This document shows, in pieces, positions 9,107 through 16,551 of a stretch of 42,216 nt of DNA (position 1 is the first letter of the stretch; the number at the start of each line of letters is the position of its first letter). Both the position numbers and the translations under genes were made by a program. The notes under the pieces were generated by a model. That model worked only from the letters and a program-made list of their open reading frames with translations. It had not been told where the DNA came from and ran no database searches. The DNA is from Halomicronema sp. CCY15110 (GTDB lineage Bacteria > Cyanobacteriota > Cyanobacteriia > Phormidesmidales > Phormidesmidaceae): assembly GCF_016888165.1 (NCBI RefSeq), contig NZ_JACSWC010000397.1:1-42216 (forward strand). Reading direction: 5' to 3'.

Positions 9107-9152
9107 CTCGAATTCTTGGTCTCAAGATAATAGAGGACAATAGTCAAAAGAC

Positions 9153-9455
9153 TTATTCAACTGACTTTGATCTGTGACTGAAGAGATCGTGGGGCAACTG
9201 ATCAGTAATGCGGAAATAGGCATAAGCGAGACAGGCTCGAATGTCTTCACTTGTCATGTCGGGATGAGCCTGCATCAAGTCATGGTAGGAAAAACCATCG
9301 GCCAAACGGCCAATCACCTGAGCCACCGGAATCCAGCGTTCTCGAATCACAGGCTTGCCATCCAAGATGCCGGAATTTTCAGTAATACGTTCTAGCAACA
9401 GACGTCGGGGGGCATTTATTAGACAGATAAAGTATCCGTATCTCATTGAATACAT
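9153..9455 (-). CDS. DUF433 domain protein (antitoxin-like)
   Basis: 100 residues. The core from about residue 23 to 85 fits DUF433: GILDGKPVIRERWIPVAQVI, then LADGFSYHDLMQAHPDMTSEDIRA. DUF433 proteins are small winged-helix-like proteins, often antitoxins paired with a DUF5615 PIN-like toxin. No DUF5615 gene follows here; the next gene downstream is the coiled-coil gene. The usual GTRIP in the core is replaced by RERWIP. The first 20 residues are unusual for the family, so the true start may be internal or non-ATG. It is divergent from the WYL regulator. Confidence 0.7.
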   Translation of the reverse strand: MYSMRYGYFICLINAPRRLLLERITENSGILDGKPVIRERWIPVAQVIGRLADGFSYHDLMQAHPDMTSEDIRACLAYAYFRITDQLPHDLFSHRSKSVE

Positions 9456-9501
9456 CTATCATGGCAGCGATAATGGAGCTATTCAATAGAAAACATCACG
9501 A

Positions 9502-9515
9502 AGTGTCCGTACACT
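9502..9515. promoter_or_regulatory. candidate operator between DUF433 gene and WYL regulator
   Basis: Inverted repeat AGTGT-CCGT-ACACT in the 76-bp divergent intergenic region, 17 nt before the WYL gene start. WYL regulators of defence loci such as BrxR and CapW bind short inverted repeats next to their own genes, so autoregulation is plausible. Inference from position and symmetry only. Confidence 0.3.
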
Positions 9516-9531
9516 CACCTCCTTTCCCCTA

Positions 9532-10395
9532 ATGACTCGCAAAAAACGCTCCATTACCCTCTCCATCGAAGAGCATGAAAAGGCTGAGCTAGAGCAACTA
9601 GCCCTGGACTTTGGGCAAAAATGGGGTGACAGCCCAAATGTGTCCAAATTGTTGAAGGCGATCGCCCAAGGTAAACTTCGCCTCGCGGCTAACCACGACT
9701 GGAGTCGAGATCGGATTGACACCCTCAATGGTTCCCTGAATTTACTGAAGGATCTCGGTGAGCTGGAAAAGGCTACGGAGATGGCGCACTTACTGCTTGA
9801 ACGGAGCGAATTAAGTCTGCCATTACGCCAAGAAATTGAGCATTGGTTAAAACAACCCAGTGCTCCTTGGCGCGTTCATCTCGACAGCTTTATCCGCAGA
9901 CAGCGTCCCTTCTGCCTGACTTACCAAGATGCCGCTGACCGCATCATGACGTTCACCATTCGCCATGCCAAAGTTAAACGCCATGAAGATCGCCAGTATC
10001 TCGACTGCTGGTGCGATGAAACCGAAGACAATCGCGACCTTGAGTCCTTGCAACACAACTGGTCGTTGCGCATCGATCGCATTCCCGATGAAGCCACGAT
10101 TTCACCCGCTGAGGGCCACTGGCAGCCCGAACTCGGGCACCTCGAAGTCGAATTACATCTTCTCAATCAACTCGCTGTCGGCTATCGCACCAAGACGGGG
10201 GCCGACTTGGTCAACGAATGGCTGCCGGAACAGCAAGTACGGCGGGTGGTGCGGCGCCTTCACTACTCGTTTTGGTTCTTTCGTGAAGTGCGCCGCTATG
10301 GGGCTAATTGCGTCATTGTGGGACCGGATGCGGTGCGCGATCGCTTCGCCGAAGACATCGCCCGTCAGTATCAGCAGTACTTCCCTGTTGCTTAA
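9532..10395 (+). CDS. WYL-domain transcriptional regulator
   Basis: 287 residues. The N-terminal 50 residues are a basic helical region (MTRKKRSITLSIEEHEKAEL) likely to bind DNA. A WYL-type ligand-binding domain follows at roughly residues 115-190 (RPFCLTYQDAADRIMTFTIR, then HNWSLRIDRIPDE), and the end is a C-terminal WCX-like part. WYL proteins sense nucleotides or nucleic acids and commonly repress phage-defence operons. The position next to the DISARM-like operon, transcribed away from it, fits that role. A 14-bp inverted repeat just upstream is a candidate binding site. Confidence 0.78.
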   Translation: MTRKKRSITLSIEEHEKAELEQLALDFGQKWGDSPNVSKLLKAIAQGKLRLAANHDWSRDRIDTLNGSLNLLKDLGELEKATEMAHLLLERSELSLPLRQEIEHWLKQPSAPWRVHLDSFIRRQRPFCLTYQDAADRIMTFTIRHAKVKRHEDRQYLDCWCDETEDNRDLESLQHNWSLRIDRIPDEATISPAEGHWQPELGHLEVELHLLNQLAVGYRTKTGADLVNEWLPEQQVRRVVRRLHYSFWFFREVRRYGANCVIVGPDAVRDRFAEDIARQYQQYFPVA

Positions 10396-10420
10396 AGCAA
10401 ACGATTGCCTCAGCTAGGCT

Positions 10421-10888
10421 TCAGACTTTGAAAACTTGTGTTTCGTCTTCATTGGTGAAGTAGTACCCCTCAACGTGGAAATCTGGACCCAGTTTTGCAG
10501 CCAGAATATCGCGATATTTTTCCGCCTGTTCTCTTACTTTATTGCGATCCCTGTTCCGTCCTGTACGGACTGTCTTCCCGGTACGTACCAAGTCAATCCA
10601 TTTCACCTCTACAACAGCAAACCGGCTTTCACCATTGGTGAAAATCAAATCTCCTTTGCCTCGATCTCCTTGATTTGGCTCAGCCTCCCATTCGTCATCA
10701 ACGACAAATGGATAGTCAGGTAGCAGTTGAGAGCTACTCAGCACTAACTCGCGTTTGAGGGCAAACTCTTCATTGCCGTCCCAGTAACGTCCTTCAAAAT
10801 AGGCGCGCAGCACGCGATCGCGATGCCCAATTTCAGCTCTGTCAATCATGTGTTGGATTTCATCCTGTAACGATAAGAAGATCTCCAA
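10421..10888 (-). CDS. PD-(D/E)XK nuclease-like protein
   Basis: 155 residues. The core GKGDLIFTNGESRFAVVEVK has the arrangement D80 ... E94-V-K96 of PD-(D/E)XK phosphodiesterases, and a helix with Q121 (QAEKYRDIL) follows as in many members. The rest is a short N-terminal helical region. It could be a restriction-type or Holliday-junction-type nuclease, or a defence effector. No methylase partner is adjacent. It converges with the WYL gene across 25 nt. Family-level function is likely; target unknown. Confidence 0.62.
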   Translation of the reverse strand: MEIFLSLQDEIQHMIDRAEIGHRDRVLRAYFEGRYWDGNEEFALKRELVLSSSQLLPDYPFVVDDEWEAEPNQGDRGKGDLIFTNGESRFAVVEVKWIDLVRTGKTVRTGRNRDRNKVREQAEKYRDILAAKLGPDFHVEGYYFTNEDETQVFKV

Positions 10889-10974
10889 ACTCCGTGCTCG
10901 ACGTTCCTATTAATACATTGATGTGATTACACGACTTCCGTATGACGGTTTTGCCCACTGCAGCCAAGAATCCC

Positions 10975-11646
10975 CTAATCCTGCCAGAAGTCTCTGAAGC
11001 GCCCTGGCGACAACTCTGTGTACTTCACCGTGTGCTGGATGTTGCGGTGCCCCAGGTATGCCTGAATTGCCCGCGTGTCATGCCCCTTGGCGGCCAGATA
11101 GTAGCCACAGGCATGACGAAGTTGATGGGGATGCACGGGAAACGCCAACTCTGCCGCCTTCCCCGCTCGCTGAATGATGTTGTGCCCCGTGCGCTCTGTC
11201 ATCGGGCCACCTCGCTCCGTCACGAACAGGTACGGCGTGTCGGGATAATCGCGCTGGAGTTGTCGCAGCGATCGCAGCTCTGGCCCCCGGAGTGGATGAG
11301 TCGCTGGCGTCCCCTTCTTCCGTCGCGCCACGTGGAGCACTCCCGCTTTTAGATCAATCTGGTCCCACCGCAGGGAGATCGCCTCCGATACTCGAAAGCC
11401 GTGGCGATACATGATCATGATCAGCGTTGCATCGCGATGACCGTGGCGACCGATGTTCTTCGCGGCTTGAATGAGCTGATCGACTTCATCGGGGGTGAGG
11501 TGCTCGCGCGATCGCACCGCGTCATTTTTCGGTTTGCGCGGTGGCACGTTGGGCACCTCTTCAAACTTTGCCGAAAATGATGTTTGGGCAGTTTTGTCTG
11601 ACATGGCTCTAAAGATTGAAGCGTCGTTGTCGAATGGAGTGAACAT
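10975..11646 (-). CDS. short tyrosine recombinase (XerC/FimB-like)
   Basis: 223 residues with a complete tyrosine-recombinase catalytic set: R85 (GFRVSEA), K110 or K111, H174-x-x-R177 (HPHQLRHACG), H200 (YLGHRN) and Y209. It lacks the N-terminal SAM-like core-binding domain of full-size integrases, as in FimB/FimE-type invertases. The first 40 residues look unstructured, and MSDKT at residue 15 (11604) is an alternative start. The annotated ATG lies inside one arm of a perfect 13-bp inverted repeat, so either the gene is controlled by that structure or the later start is the real one. Role: DNA inversion or excision at nearby sites. Confidence 0.85.
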   Translation of the reverse strand: MFTPFDNDASIFRAMSDKTAQTSFSAKFEEVPNVPPRKPKNDAVRSREHLTPDEVDQLIQAAKNIGRHGHRDATLIMIMYRHGFRVSEAISLRWDQIDLKAGVLHVARRKKGTPATHPLRGPELRSLRQLQRDYPDTPYLFVTERGGPMTERTGHNIIQRAGKAAELAFPVHPHQLRHACGYYLAAKGHDTRAIQAYLGHRNIQHTVKYTELSPGRFRDFWQD

Positions 11647-11673
11647 TGCCGAAAATGCTCATTTTCGGCAATG
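11644..11673. repeat. perfect 13-bp inverted repeat at recombinase start
   Basis: Arm CATTGCCGAAAAT (11644-11656), spacer GCTC, and exact reverse complement ATTTTCGGCAATG (11661-11673). The sequence TGCCGAAAATG occurs again inside the gene near 11573. On the plus strand a TTTTT tract follows, so it could act as a terminator, but no plus-strand gene precedes it. A recombinase binding or crossover site, or an autoregulatory hairpin, fits the location better. Confidence 0.6.
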
Positions 11674-11717
11674 TTTTTAATTTCTGCGGATTGTCAGGGC
11701 TTTCTGATATTTGTGGA

Positions 11718-12026
11718 CTACTCTGGATCCTCCTCAAATAAAGCGGGCAGATCTTGATAGCCGCTCACGACTCGGAAGATCTCGATCGCGTCATTGAGCA
11801 GACGATAGAAAATCAAATACTGTTTGTAGGGCACACTGCGCAAACCAGGATAGAGTTCATCGCGTTTGCGACCGATTTCTGGAAACTGGGCAATGCGTTG
11901 CAAAGCAGCGTCGATACCACTGAGGAAATCTTCGGCTCTGGTCAAACTACTGTGAGTGGCCAGGTAATCGGCGATCGCCTCAATATCCTGACTGGCCTCC
12001 GGGGTAATGCGGCAGGAGCGGGTCAT
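11718..12026 (-). CDS. parE: ParE/RelE-family toxin
   Basis: 102 residues matching the type II ParE/RelE fold throughout: ITPEASQDIEAIADYL near the N-terminus, then FPEIGRKRDELYPGLRSVPY and YLIFYRLLNDAIEIFRV. ParE toxins poison DNA gyrase, while RelE relatives cleave mRNA; the sequence favours ParE. Its start overlaps the antitoxin stop by 4 nt (ATGA), the usual coupled arrangement with antitoxin first. Confidence 0.88.
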   Translation of the reverse strand: MTRSCRITPEASQDIEAIADYLATHSSLTRAEDFLSGIDAALQRIAQFPEIGRKRDELYPGLRSVPYKQYLIFYRLLNDAIEIFRVVSGYQDLPALFEEDPE

Positions 12027-12286
12027 TGTTGAGCGTGGCGATCGCGAAGGCGCTGACGAATGGCATCAATTTCCGTGGAGGCGTTTAACAGTTCTCCCTG
12101 CTCAGCTTCCGCCGCACCCAGTAAGATCTCTTGCCGTAACTCCTCAAATCGTCCCTGATAAATCTGTTCCCGCTCTGCCAGGGCTTGTAGTCCCGCCAAC
12201 AAAATGTCGTCCAGAGAAGCGTACTTGCCACTAGCGATTTGGCGATCGGTGAATTGTTTTAGGTCAGGGGGCAGCGAAAGGGCCAT
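12023..12286 (-). CDS. parD: ParD-family antitoxin
   Basis: 87 residues. The N-terminal ribbon-helix-helix is recognisable (MALSLPPDLKQFTDRQIASG, then YASLDDILLAGLQALAERE). The C-terminal part is a charged helix expected to wrap the toxin. ParD proteins neutralise ParE and repress their own promoter through the RHH domain. First gene of the two-gene TA operon. Confidence 0.85.
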   Translation of the reverse strand: MALSLPPDLKQFTDRQIASGKYASLDDILLAGLQALAEREQIYQGRFEELRQEILLGAAEAEQGELLNASTEIDAIRQRLRDRHAQQ

Positions 12287-12362
12287 TGCCTGGATGCCTG
12301 AAGGGTATTTGTGTAGAGTTTAGCGTGTGGGGCAAAAACGCCAGCACGGTAGCTGTTGGCGC

Positions 12363-14318
12363 TTACTCGCTCTTACCCTGCAAATCCCAGGTCGTTGAAG
12401 CGCCGCAGATGTCGTCAATGGTTTTCTGCACCTTCACCTCGATCAGCCGCATCTTTTGGTCGGGGCGACGTTTGTCGTAGATCCGCTCCAGGGTTTCCAT
12501 GGTATGACCCATGGCTGTTGCTAAGGACTTGAGTTCGGCCAGAGAACTGCTGTTCTCAATCATGTAGACCGCATAGACCGATCGCATCAAGTGCGGGTTC
12601 ATATAACGACGGCCCAATTGCGCATGCATGGTCATGCGGTTAAAGGCCAAAGCGAACTTAGTACCAAAGTCGCCAATTCGAATTGCTTTCCCAGACTTGC
12701 GACCGAGGAAAAACCATCCCGCTGGCTGCTCACCGCTGGCTTCTTCTATCTTCAGGAGTGATGAGCGCAGTTCATGGTATTTGAACTTTTCGTGAGGTCG
12801 CTCTAAGCTGCGGCCTAAACTTACCCAGTTGCCGCGCTTGTCGCGCCAGTAGCCCATTAGGTAAGCCTCTAGAAAGTCGTAGAGTGTTTTGCCCTGATAG
12901 ACTTGTCGATTCAAAATCGTGATCCGCTGGTAACGATGAGAATCGCCGCTCTTGGCGGCACGAGGTGGAGTGTCCTTAAACCACATCGGCACCCGCTCCA
13001 AGTAGCGGTCTGCGGGTGGCATGGTTCCTAGATAGGGGCCAAATTTCTCCCCCGTCTGAGGATCAACATGAACATACTGGCGGGTCAAGTAGCTGAACTT
13101 GATTTCGTCCTGACTCCGGCGATCGCTGGGTAGGGGCCAAATCCATTCACCTTCCCGCAAGTCGTCTGGACGGCTCTTGAGATCACAGGCCATCGCGATT
13201 TTGGCACGGCACCATTCACCCGAACGGCGTGGCGGCATTAAGGTGAATACCGCGAACATGATGGCATTGGCAAAATCATCTGCGATCTTGGTGTCTGACC
13301 GCTTAGACCAAGTGGCCGTGCGGTGTTCAGTCCATCTAAAGGCTGGCAGGGTGACATGATTAATCACATGGGGCAAATCGAGCCATTTCAGTTCCAGGGG
13401 AATCGCGGCCAATTCGTTGCTGGAAAGTTCTTCGTAATAGTTGATTAGCTCGCGTAGACGCCCCATTAGCGGGATATCGTTGCCGTGTTTATTGAGGTAC
13501 TGACCGCGATACTGGTACTGACAAAGCCGAGTCAGGCTAACTAAGTCACTCGAAATCGTCCGATTCACACAGCCGCGTGCGGCCATAAAATCTGCGTATT
13601 CCAGGGCCAAATCTTCAAAATCGTCGATCACCTGGTCGGTCGCTACCTGATCCTGAAAATCGGCCAGACCAATAATGGAATCAAAGGTGAGGCCTTCTTT
13701 CGGGATGCCTCGTTGGTTATGTAGAAAGCCCCAGAATTTACGTACTGCCCGTTGCCGCATCGAACTGGTGGTGTCGCGAATCGATTTTTGACGGCGCTGC
13801 CGTTGCCGTGTCTTCTCCAGGTAATCACCGTAGGTCTTGAGCAGTTGTGCTTGATCAGCCGTCAAATCCTTCTCGGCTAGAGCAAACTTGCTGAAATCAA
13901 TATCGTTTGGCCGGAGCTTGGGTCGCTTCCCAACCGCTTGCGGCTGTTCTGGAATTCGCTTCTGTTTTTGCGTCAGGATAGCAGGATTAATCAGGATGCC
14001 GTTTTCAAAGCACCAATTCACAAAACGTCGAACATGAGAGCGGTGCGCAGAACGATTTTTGTTCTCTTTTTGTTCGACATTAAATCCCGTTTCTAAAACG
14101 GCCTCCCAGTCATATAAACGTTCGATAGGAAGATTGCTTAGAGCATACTCAGTATTTGCTTTGTCGGCCAAAGTCGCTCGCGCCGAGGTCAAACGTGGGA
14201 AGCCTAGACCCACCATCCAGTAGCGGCGGAGTACTGACATCAAATCTCTGAGGTGCTGTTTGTCGTTCGATCTCAGACTCTTCTCGTAGTACTGTAGCGT
14301 TGCATGAATTGTTTGCAT
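12363..14318 (-). CDS. large tyrosine recombinase / integrase
   Basis: 651 residues. The C-terminal half has tyrosine-recombinase residues: Arg in MPPRRSGEW (about residue 362), HxxR in NPHLMRSVY (about 575-578), His in MGHTME (about 603) and the nucleophilic Tyr in ERIYDKRRP (about 612). The long N-terminal half is helical and contains two stretches resembling core-binding segments (HRSHVRRFVNWCFENGIL and RQRAVRKFWGFLHNQRG). It is much larger than phage integrases, resembling integrases that travel with multi-gene transposon-like elements. It is divergent from the two modular HTH proteins across a 240-bp gap. The N-terminal domain layout is uncertain. Confidence 0.8.
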   Translation of the reverse strand: MQTIHATLQYYEKSLRSNDKQHLRDLMSVLRRYWMVGLGFPRLTSARATLADKANTEYALSNLPIERLYDWEAVLETGFNVEQKENKNRSAHRSHVRRFVNWCFENGILINPAILTQKQKRIPEQPQAVGKRPKLRPNDIDFSKFALAEKDLTADQAQLLKTYGDYLEKTRQRQRRQKSIRDTTSSMRQRAVRKFWGFLHNQRGIPKEGLTFDSIIGLADFQDQVATDQVIDDFEDLALEYADFMAARGCVNRTISSDLVSLTRLCQYQYRGQYLNKHGNDIPLMGRLRELINYYEELSSNELAAIPLELKWLDLPHVINHVTLPAFRWTEHRTATWSKRSDTKIADDFANAIMFAVFTLMPPRRSGEWCRAKIAMACDLKSRPDDLREGEWIWPLPSDRRSQDEIKFSYLTRQYVHVDPQTGEKFGPYLGTMPPADRYLERVPMWFKDTPPRAAKSGDSHRYQRITILNRQVYQGKTLYDFLEAYLMGYWRDKRGNWVSLGRSLERPHEKFKYHELRSSLLKIEEASGEQPAGWFFLGRKSGKAIRIGDFGTKFALAFNRMTMHAQLGRRYMNPHLMRSVYAVYMIENSSSLAELKSLATAMGHTMETLERIYDKRRPDQKMRLIEVKVQKTIDDICGASTTWDLQGKSE

Positions 14319-14558
14319 CTGCTTCTCAATTTATCTAGGGTTTTCCGAATTGTTTCAATGTGTGCGGCCCAGTCATTGGAATAATAGCAAAAAGCGTAAA
14401 TTACGGAAGCCCTTAAATGATCTTTGGTTTGGCGATTTTGTCGAACAAATAGCTATATATAGAAAATCGCTTTATCTAACACCAAGATCTGTGAAAATAT
14501 TGCTAAATAAGGATTAGAATCGTTTCTAAACCGGTCAACGTGATAGTAGCTTTTGTCT
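14319..14558. promoter_or_regulatory. divergent AT-rich intergenic region between integrase and modular HTH genes
   Basis: 240 bp, clearly more AT-rich than the flanks. It contains an 8-bp inverted repeat, GCGATTTT (14432-14439) and AAAATCGC (14463-14470), enclosing GCTATATATAG, itself symmetrical. This is the natural place for promoters in both directions, for an operator bound by the HTH proteins, or for an integrase site. No small ORF or RNA was recognised. Confidence 0.4.
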
Positions 14559-15242
14559 ATGAATTCTCCTCCAACGAGCTGGGCCCCTGACTGGCAGGCA
14601 GCTCTGGTCAATGCCACCCTTGGGATCATCTGTTATCGCGAAGGACTGACTGGGAAAGAATTTGCGACTCTGGCAGGTGTCTCAGTTGGAGTCGTACATG
14701 AGCATGCCAAGGCTGGTCTAGCTCATTTTCAAACGCGCTTTGGCGAGCAGTGCTCTTTTCGCAAAGTTCATGACTCAAAATTTCAAATCGCTCGCCTGGT
14801 GTTCACCTTCGGCGGCGTGATCAGGCCCGCTGCCAGTAAGCCGCCATTGCCTGGATTGCTATCACTGCCTCAGTTTTGTGAGCAACAACAGGTGAAGGAT
14901 TGGCTGGTCAGACGCGAAGTCCGTAGGGGGCACGCGGCGTTTCGACGGCACTTCCCGGAATGGGATTTTCTTGAGCAAACGTACCCCTTTAGCAACTGGA
15001 CGGCTCGTTGGTTTGGGCGTATTGAGGACATTGGCGAGCAACCGGATGCTCCGCCAGACGAGACGGCCCTAACCATCTACAAATTGGCTCATTTGGTCGG
15101 CGTTCATTATCAAACGGTGCGTCGATTTAGAGATCAGGGACTCGAACGCTTTGAGCAGCGGTTTCCGGGGTGGAGCTTTCGTCAGGAAGGCCGAACGTTC
15201 GTCTACTGTCGCAAAGTTGAGGAGTTTCCCCATGCCCCCTGA
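14559..15242 (+). CDS. modular protein of three helix-turn-helix-like repeats
   Basis: About 227 residues from ATG 14559 (a TTG two codons earlier is also possible). It consists of three modules of roughly 60-70 residues. Each starts with a putative HTH and ends in a phenylalanine-rich (R)FP(G/E)W-x-F motif: LTGKEFATLAGVSVGVVHEH, LSLPQFCEQQQVKDWLVRRE and LTIYKLAHLVGVHYQTVRRF. The second module is followed by WFGRIEDIG, also present in the next gene. Excisionase/MerR-like winged HTH domains look similar, but I cannot name a family. It overlaps the next gene by 11 nt and is divergent from the 651-aa integrase, so DNA binding in the control or directionality of recombination is a reasonable guess. 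Confidence 0.72.
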   Translation: MNSPPTSWAPDWQAALVNATLGIICYREGLTGKEFATLAGVSVGVVHEHAKAGLAHFQTRFGEQCSFRKVHDSKFQIARLVFTFGGVIRPAASKPPLPGLLSLPQFCEQQQVKDWLVRREVRRGHAAFRRHFPEWDFLEQTYPFSNWTARWFGRIEDIGEQPDAPPDETALTIYKLAHLVGVHYQTVRRFRDQGLERFEQRFPGWSFRQEGRTFVYCRKVEEFPHAP

Positions 15243-16485
15243 GAGTTGGAATAGCCAATGGCAGGTCGCGCTGTTTGAGGCTAAGAAAGAGACGCCTTTT
15301 CTGAAATCGGGCATTTCATCGGTCGAGTTTGGCCAACTGGCAGGAGTGAGTTCTGGCAATGTCAGCGTTCATGCTGCCCGAGGGAAAGACCACTTCCGAA
15401 AGCGGTTTGCGGAGGATTGTGATTTTTGGGAAGTGGAGAAAAGCAAAATGCAGCATTGCCTCCCTTATCGCAGGCTGTTCACGTTTTATGGGACGTTGCA
15501 TCCGGCTGAATTGTATCGGTATGGTTTGTGGCTGCTGACGCTAGAGGATTTTGCCAAACGTCAGACGGTTGCGTTGGAGGAGGTGCAGCGCCTCGTTCGC
15601 AAGGGACATGAGGCGTTTCGAGAGCGATTTCCGGAATGGGAGTTTTTTACCCGCAAGCAATATGGCCAGTCTCCTTTGGAATACTGGTTTGGGCGCATTG
15701 AAGATTTGGGTGCCCGCGAGGATGCTAACCCCATTCCGGAGGATTTTTTGACGACGGAGCAGTTTGCGCGGCTACAGGGGCTAGAGCCGGTGGCGGTGTT
15801 CCGGGCAACCAGAGCCGGGAGAGAGGCCTTTCAAGCGCGGTTTCCGGGATGGAGCTTCTTTGGGCTCCGTAGTCAGCGATTTCGCTTTGTGCGTTTGGGC
15901 GATGCGGCTGAACTCTTGACGATTCAGAGCTTTATGAAACGGGCGGGCATCACGTTTTATCAGCTGAAGACACTGCTGGAACAGGGGCAATTTTCACAGA
16001 CGTTCCCAGGGTACCGGGCGCAAGGAACGGGTTTTAAGAGTGTGCGCTGGATTATTTTTCGGCAGCCGGGGGCCAAGCTGTGGGAGCCGCCCGCTAAAGC
16101 GATGCCCATTGCCCGATTCGCCAAAATCGTTCAGCTTCCTCTGGCAACCCTCAATAGCTACCTGAAGAACAACGCCCTTAATCAGGTATTTCCGGGGTGG
16201 CAGGCGGTTCAGCGCCCCAGGAACATGAAGTGGTTTTTGTATCCGGCGGATGCGGATGCACCGAATCCACCGCTGAGTGCAGTTGAGCTGTATGGTCTGT
16301 TTTCCATGCAGGAGGCAAGTGTGGCGTTGGAAGTGAGCAGCAGTCGAGTGGAGGTATGGGTAAGTACGCCTCGGCTGTTGCGAGAAAAGGCTCCGGGATG
16401 GACGGTGGTGCGTCTGACTTTTAGGGGCAAGTCGGTGTGGCTGAAGCCACCGCAGTGCTTGTTGACGGAGCGGCCAGAAGCCTGA
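15232..16485 (+). CDS. modular protein of six helix-turn-helix-like repeats, paralogue of preceding gene
   Basis: 417 residues from ATG 15232 (MPPESWNSQWQVAL), chosen because it aligns with the start of the upstream paralogue (PPTSWAPDWQAAL); an earlier in-frame ATG at 15151 would overlap too far. The first three modules match the preceding protein in order, including WFGRIEDLG after module 2. Three further modules follow: SFMKRAGITFYQLKTLLEQ, RFAKIVQLPLATLNSYLKN and SMQEASVALEVSSSRVEVW. Most modules close with FPGW/FPGY/APGW. Such an array could read a long or repeated DNA site. It converges with the lectin-fold gene, 65 nt away. Function unknown. Confidence 0.74.
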   Translation: MPPESWNSQWQVALFEAKKETPFLKSGISSVEFGQLAGVSSGNVSVHAARGKDHFRKRFAEDCDFWEVEKSKMQHCLPYRRLFTFYGTLHPAELYRYGLWLLTLEDFAKRQTVALEEVQRLVRKGHEAFRERFPEWEFFTRKQYGQSPLEYWFGRIEDLGAREDANPIPEDFLTTEQFARLQGLEPVAVFRATRAGREAFQARFPGWSFFGLRSQRFRFVRLGDAAELLTIQSFMKRAGITFYQLKTLLEQGQFSQTFPGYRAQGTGFKSVRWIIFRQPGAKLWEPPAKAMPIARFAKIVQLPLATLNSYLKNNALNQVFPGWQAVQRPRNMKWFLYPADADAPNPPLSAVELYGLFSMQEASVALEVSSSRVEVWVSTPRLLREKAPGWTVVRLTFRGKSVWLKPPQCLLTERPEA

Positions 16486-16506
16486 AAATGTCCGAAAAAT
16501 TTTGAG

Positions 16507-16551
16507 GCGCTGCGCGCCAGCAGAGGGAAAGAGGGCAAAAGCGCAGAGCGC
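16507..16551. repeat. post-VR hairpin, copy 1
   Basis: GCGCTGCGC (16507-16515) pairs with GCGCAGAGCGC (16541-16551), leaving a 2-nt bulge. It abuts the stop codon of the first lectin-fold gene, and the surrounding 80 bp (about 16484-16568) is nearly identical to 18824-18907 downstream of the vWA-FGE gene. DGR target genes usually carry a hairpin just after the variable repeat that promotes retrohoming, which this resembles. Here it could also terminate the convergent genes, but copy 2 is not between convergent genes. Confidence 0.55.

Noticed and set aside
9483-9728. Minus-strand frame with a good Shine-Dalgarno-like AAAGGAGGTGA near 9516-9527
   Set aside because: The frames that follow are short or antisense to the WYL gene; no plausible protein starts at a suitable distance.
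11644-11673. Rho-independent terminator
   Set aside because: It has a T tract only on the plus strand, where no gene precedes it; located at a recombinase start, so a site or regulator is preferred, though termination cannot be excluded.
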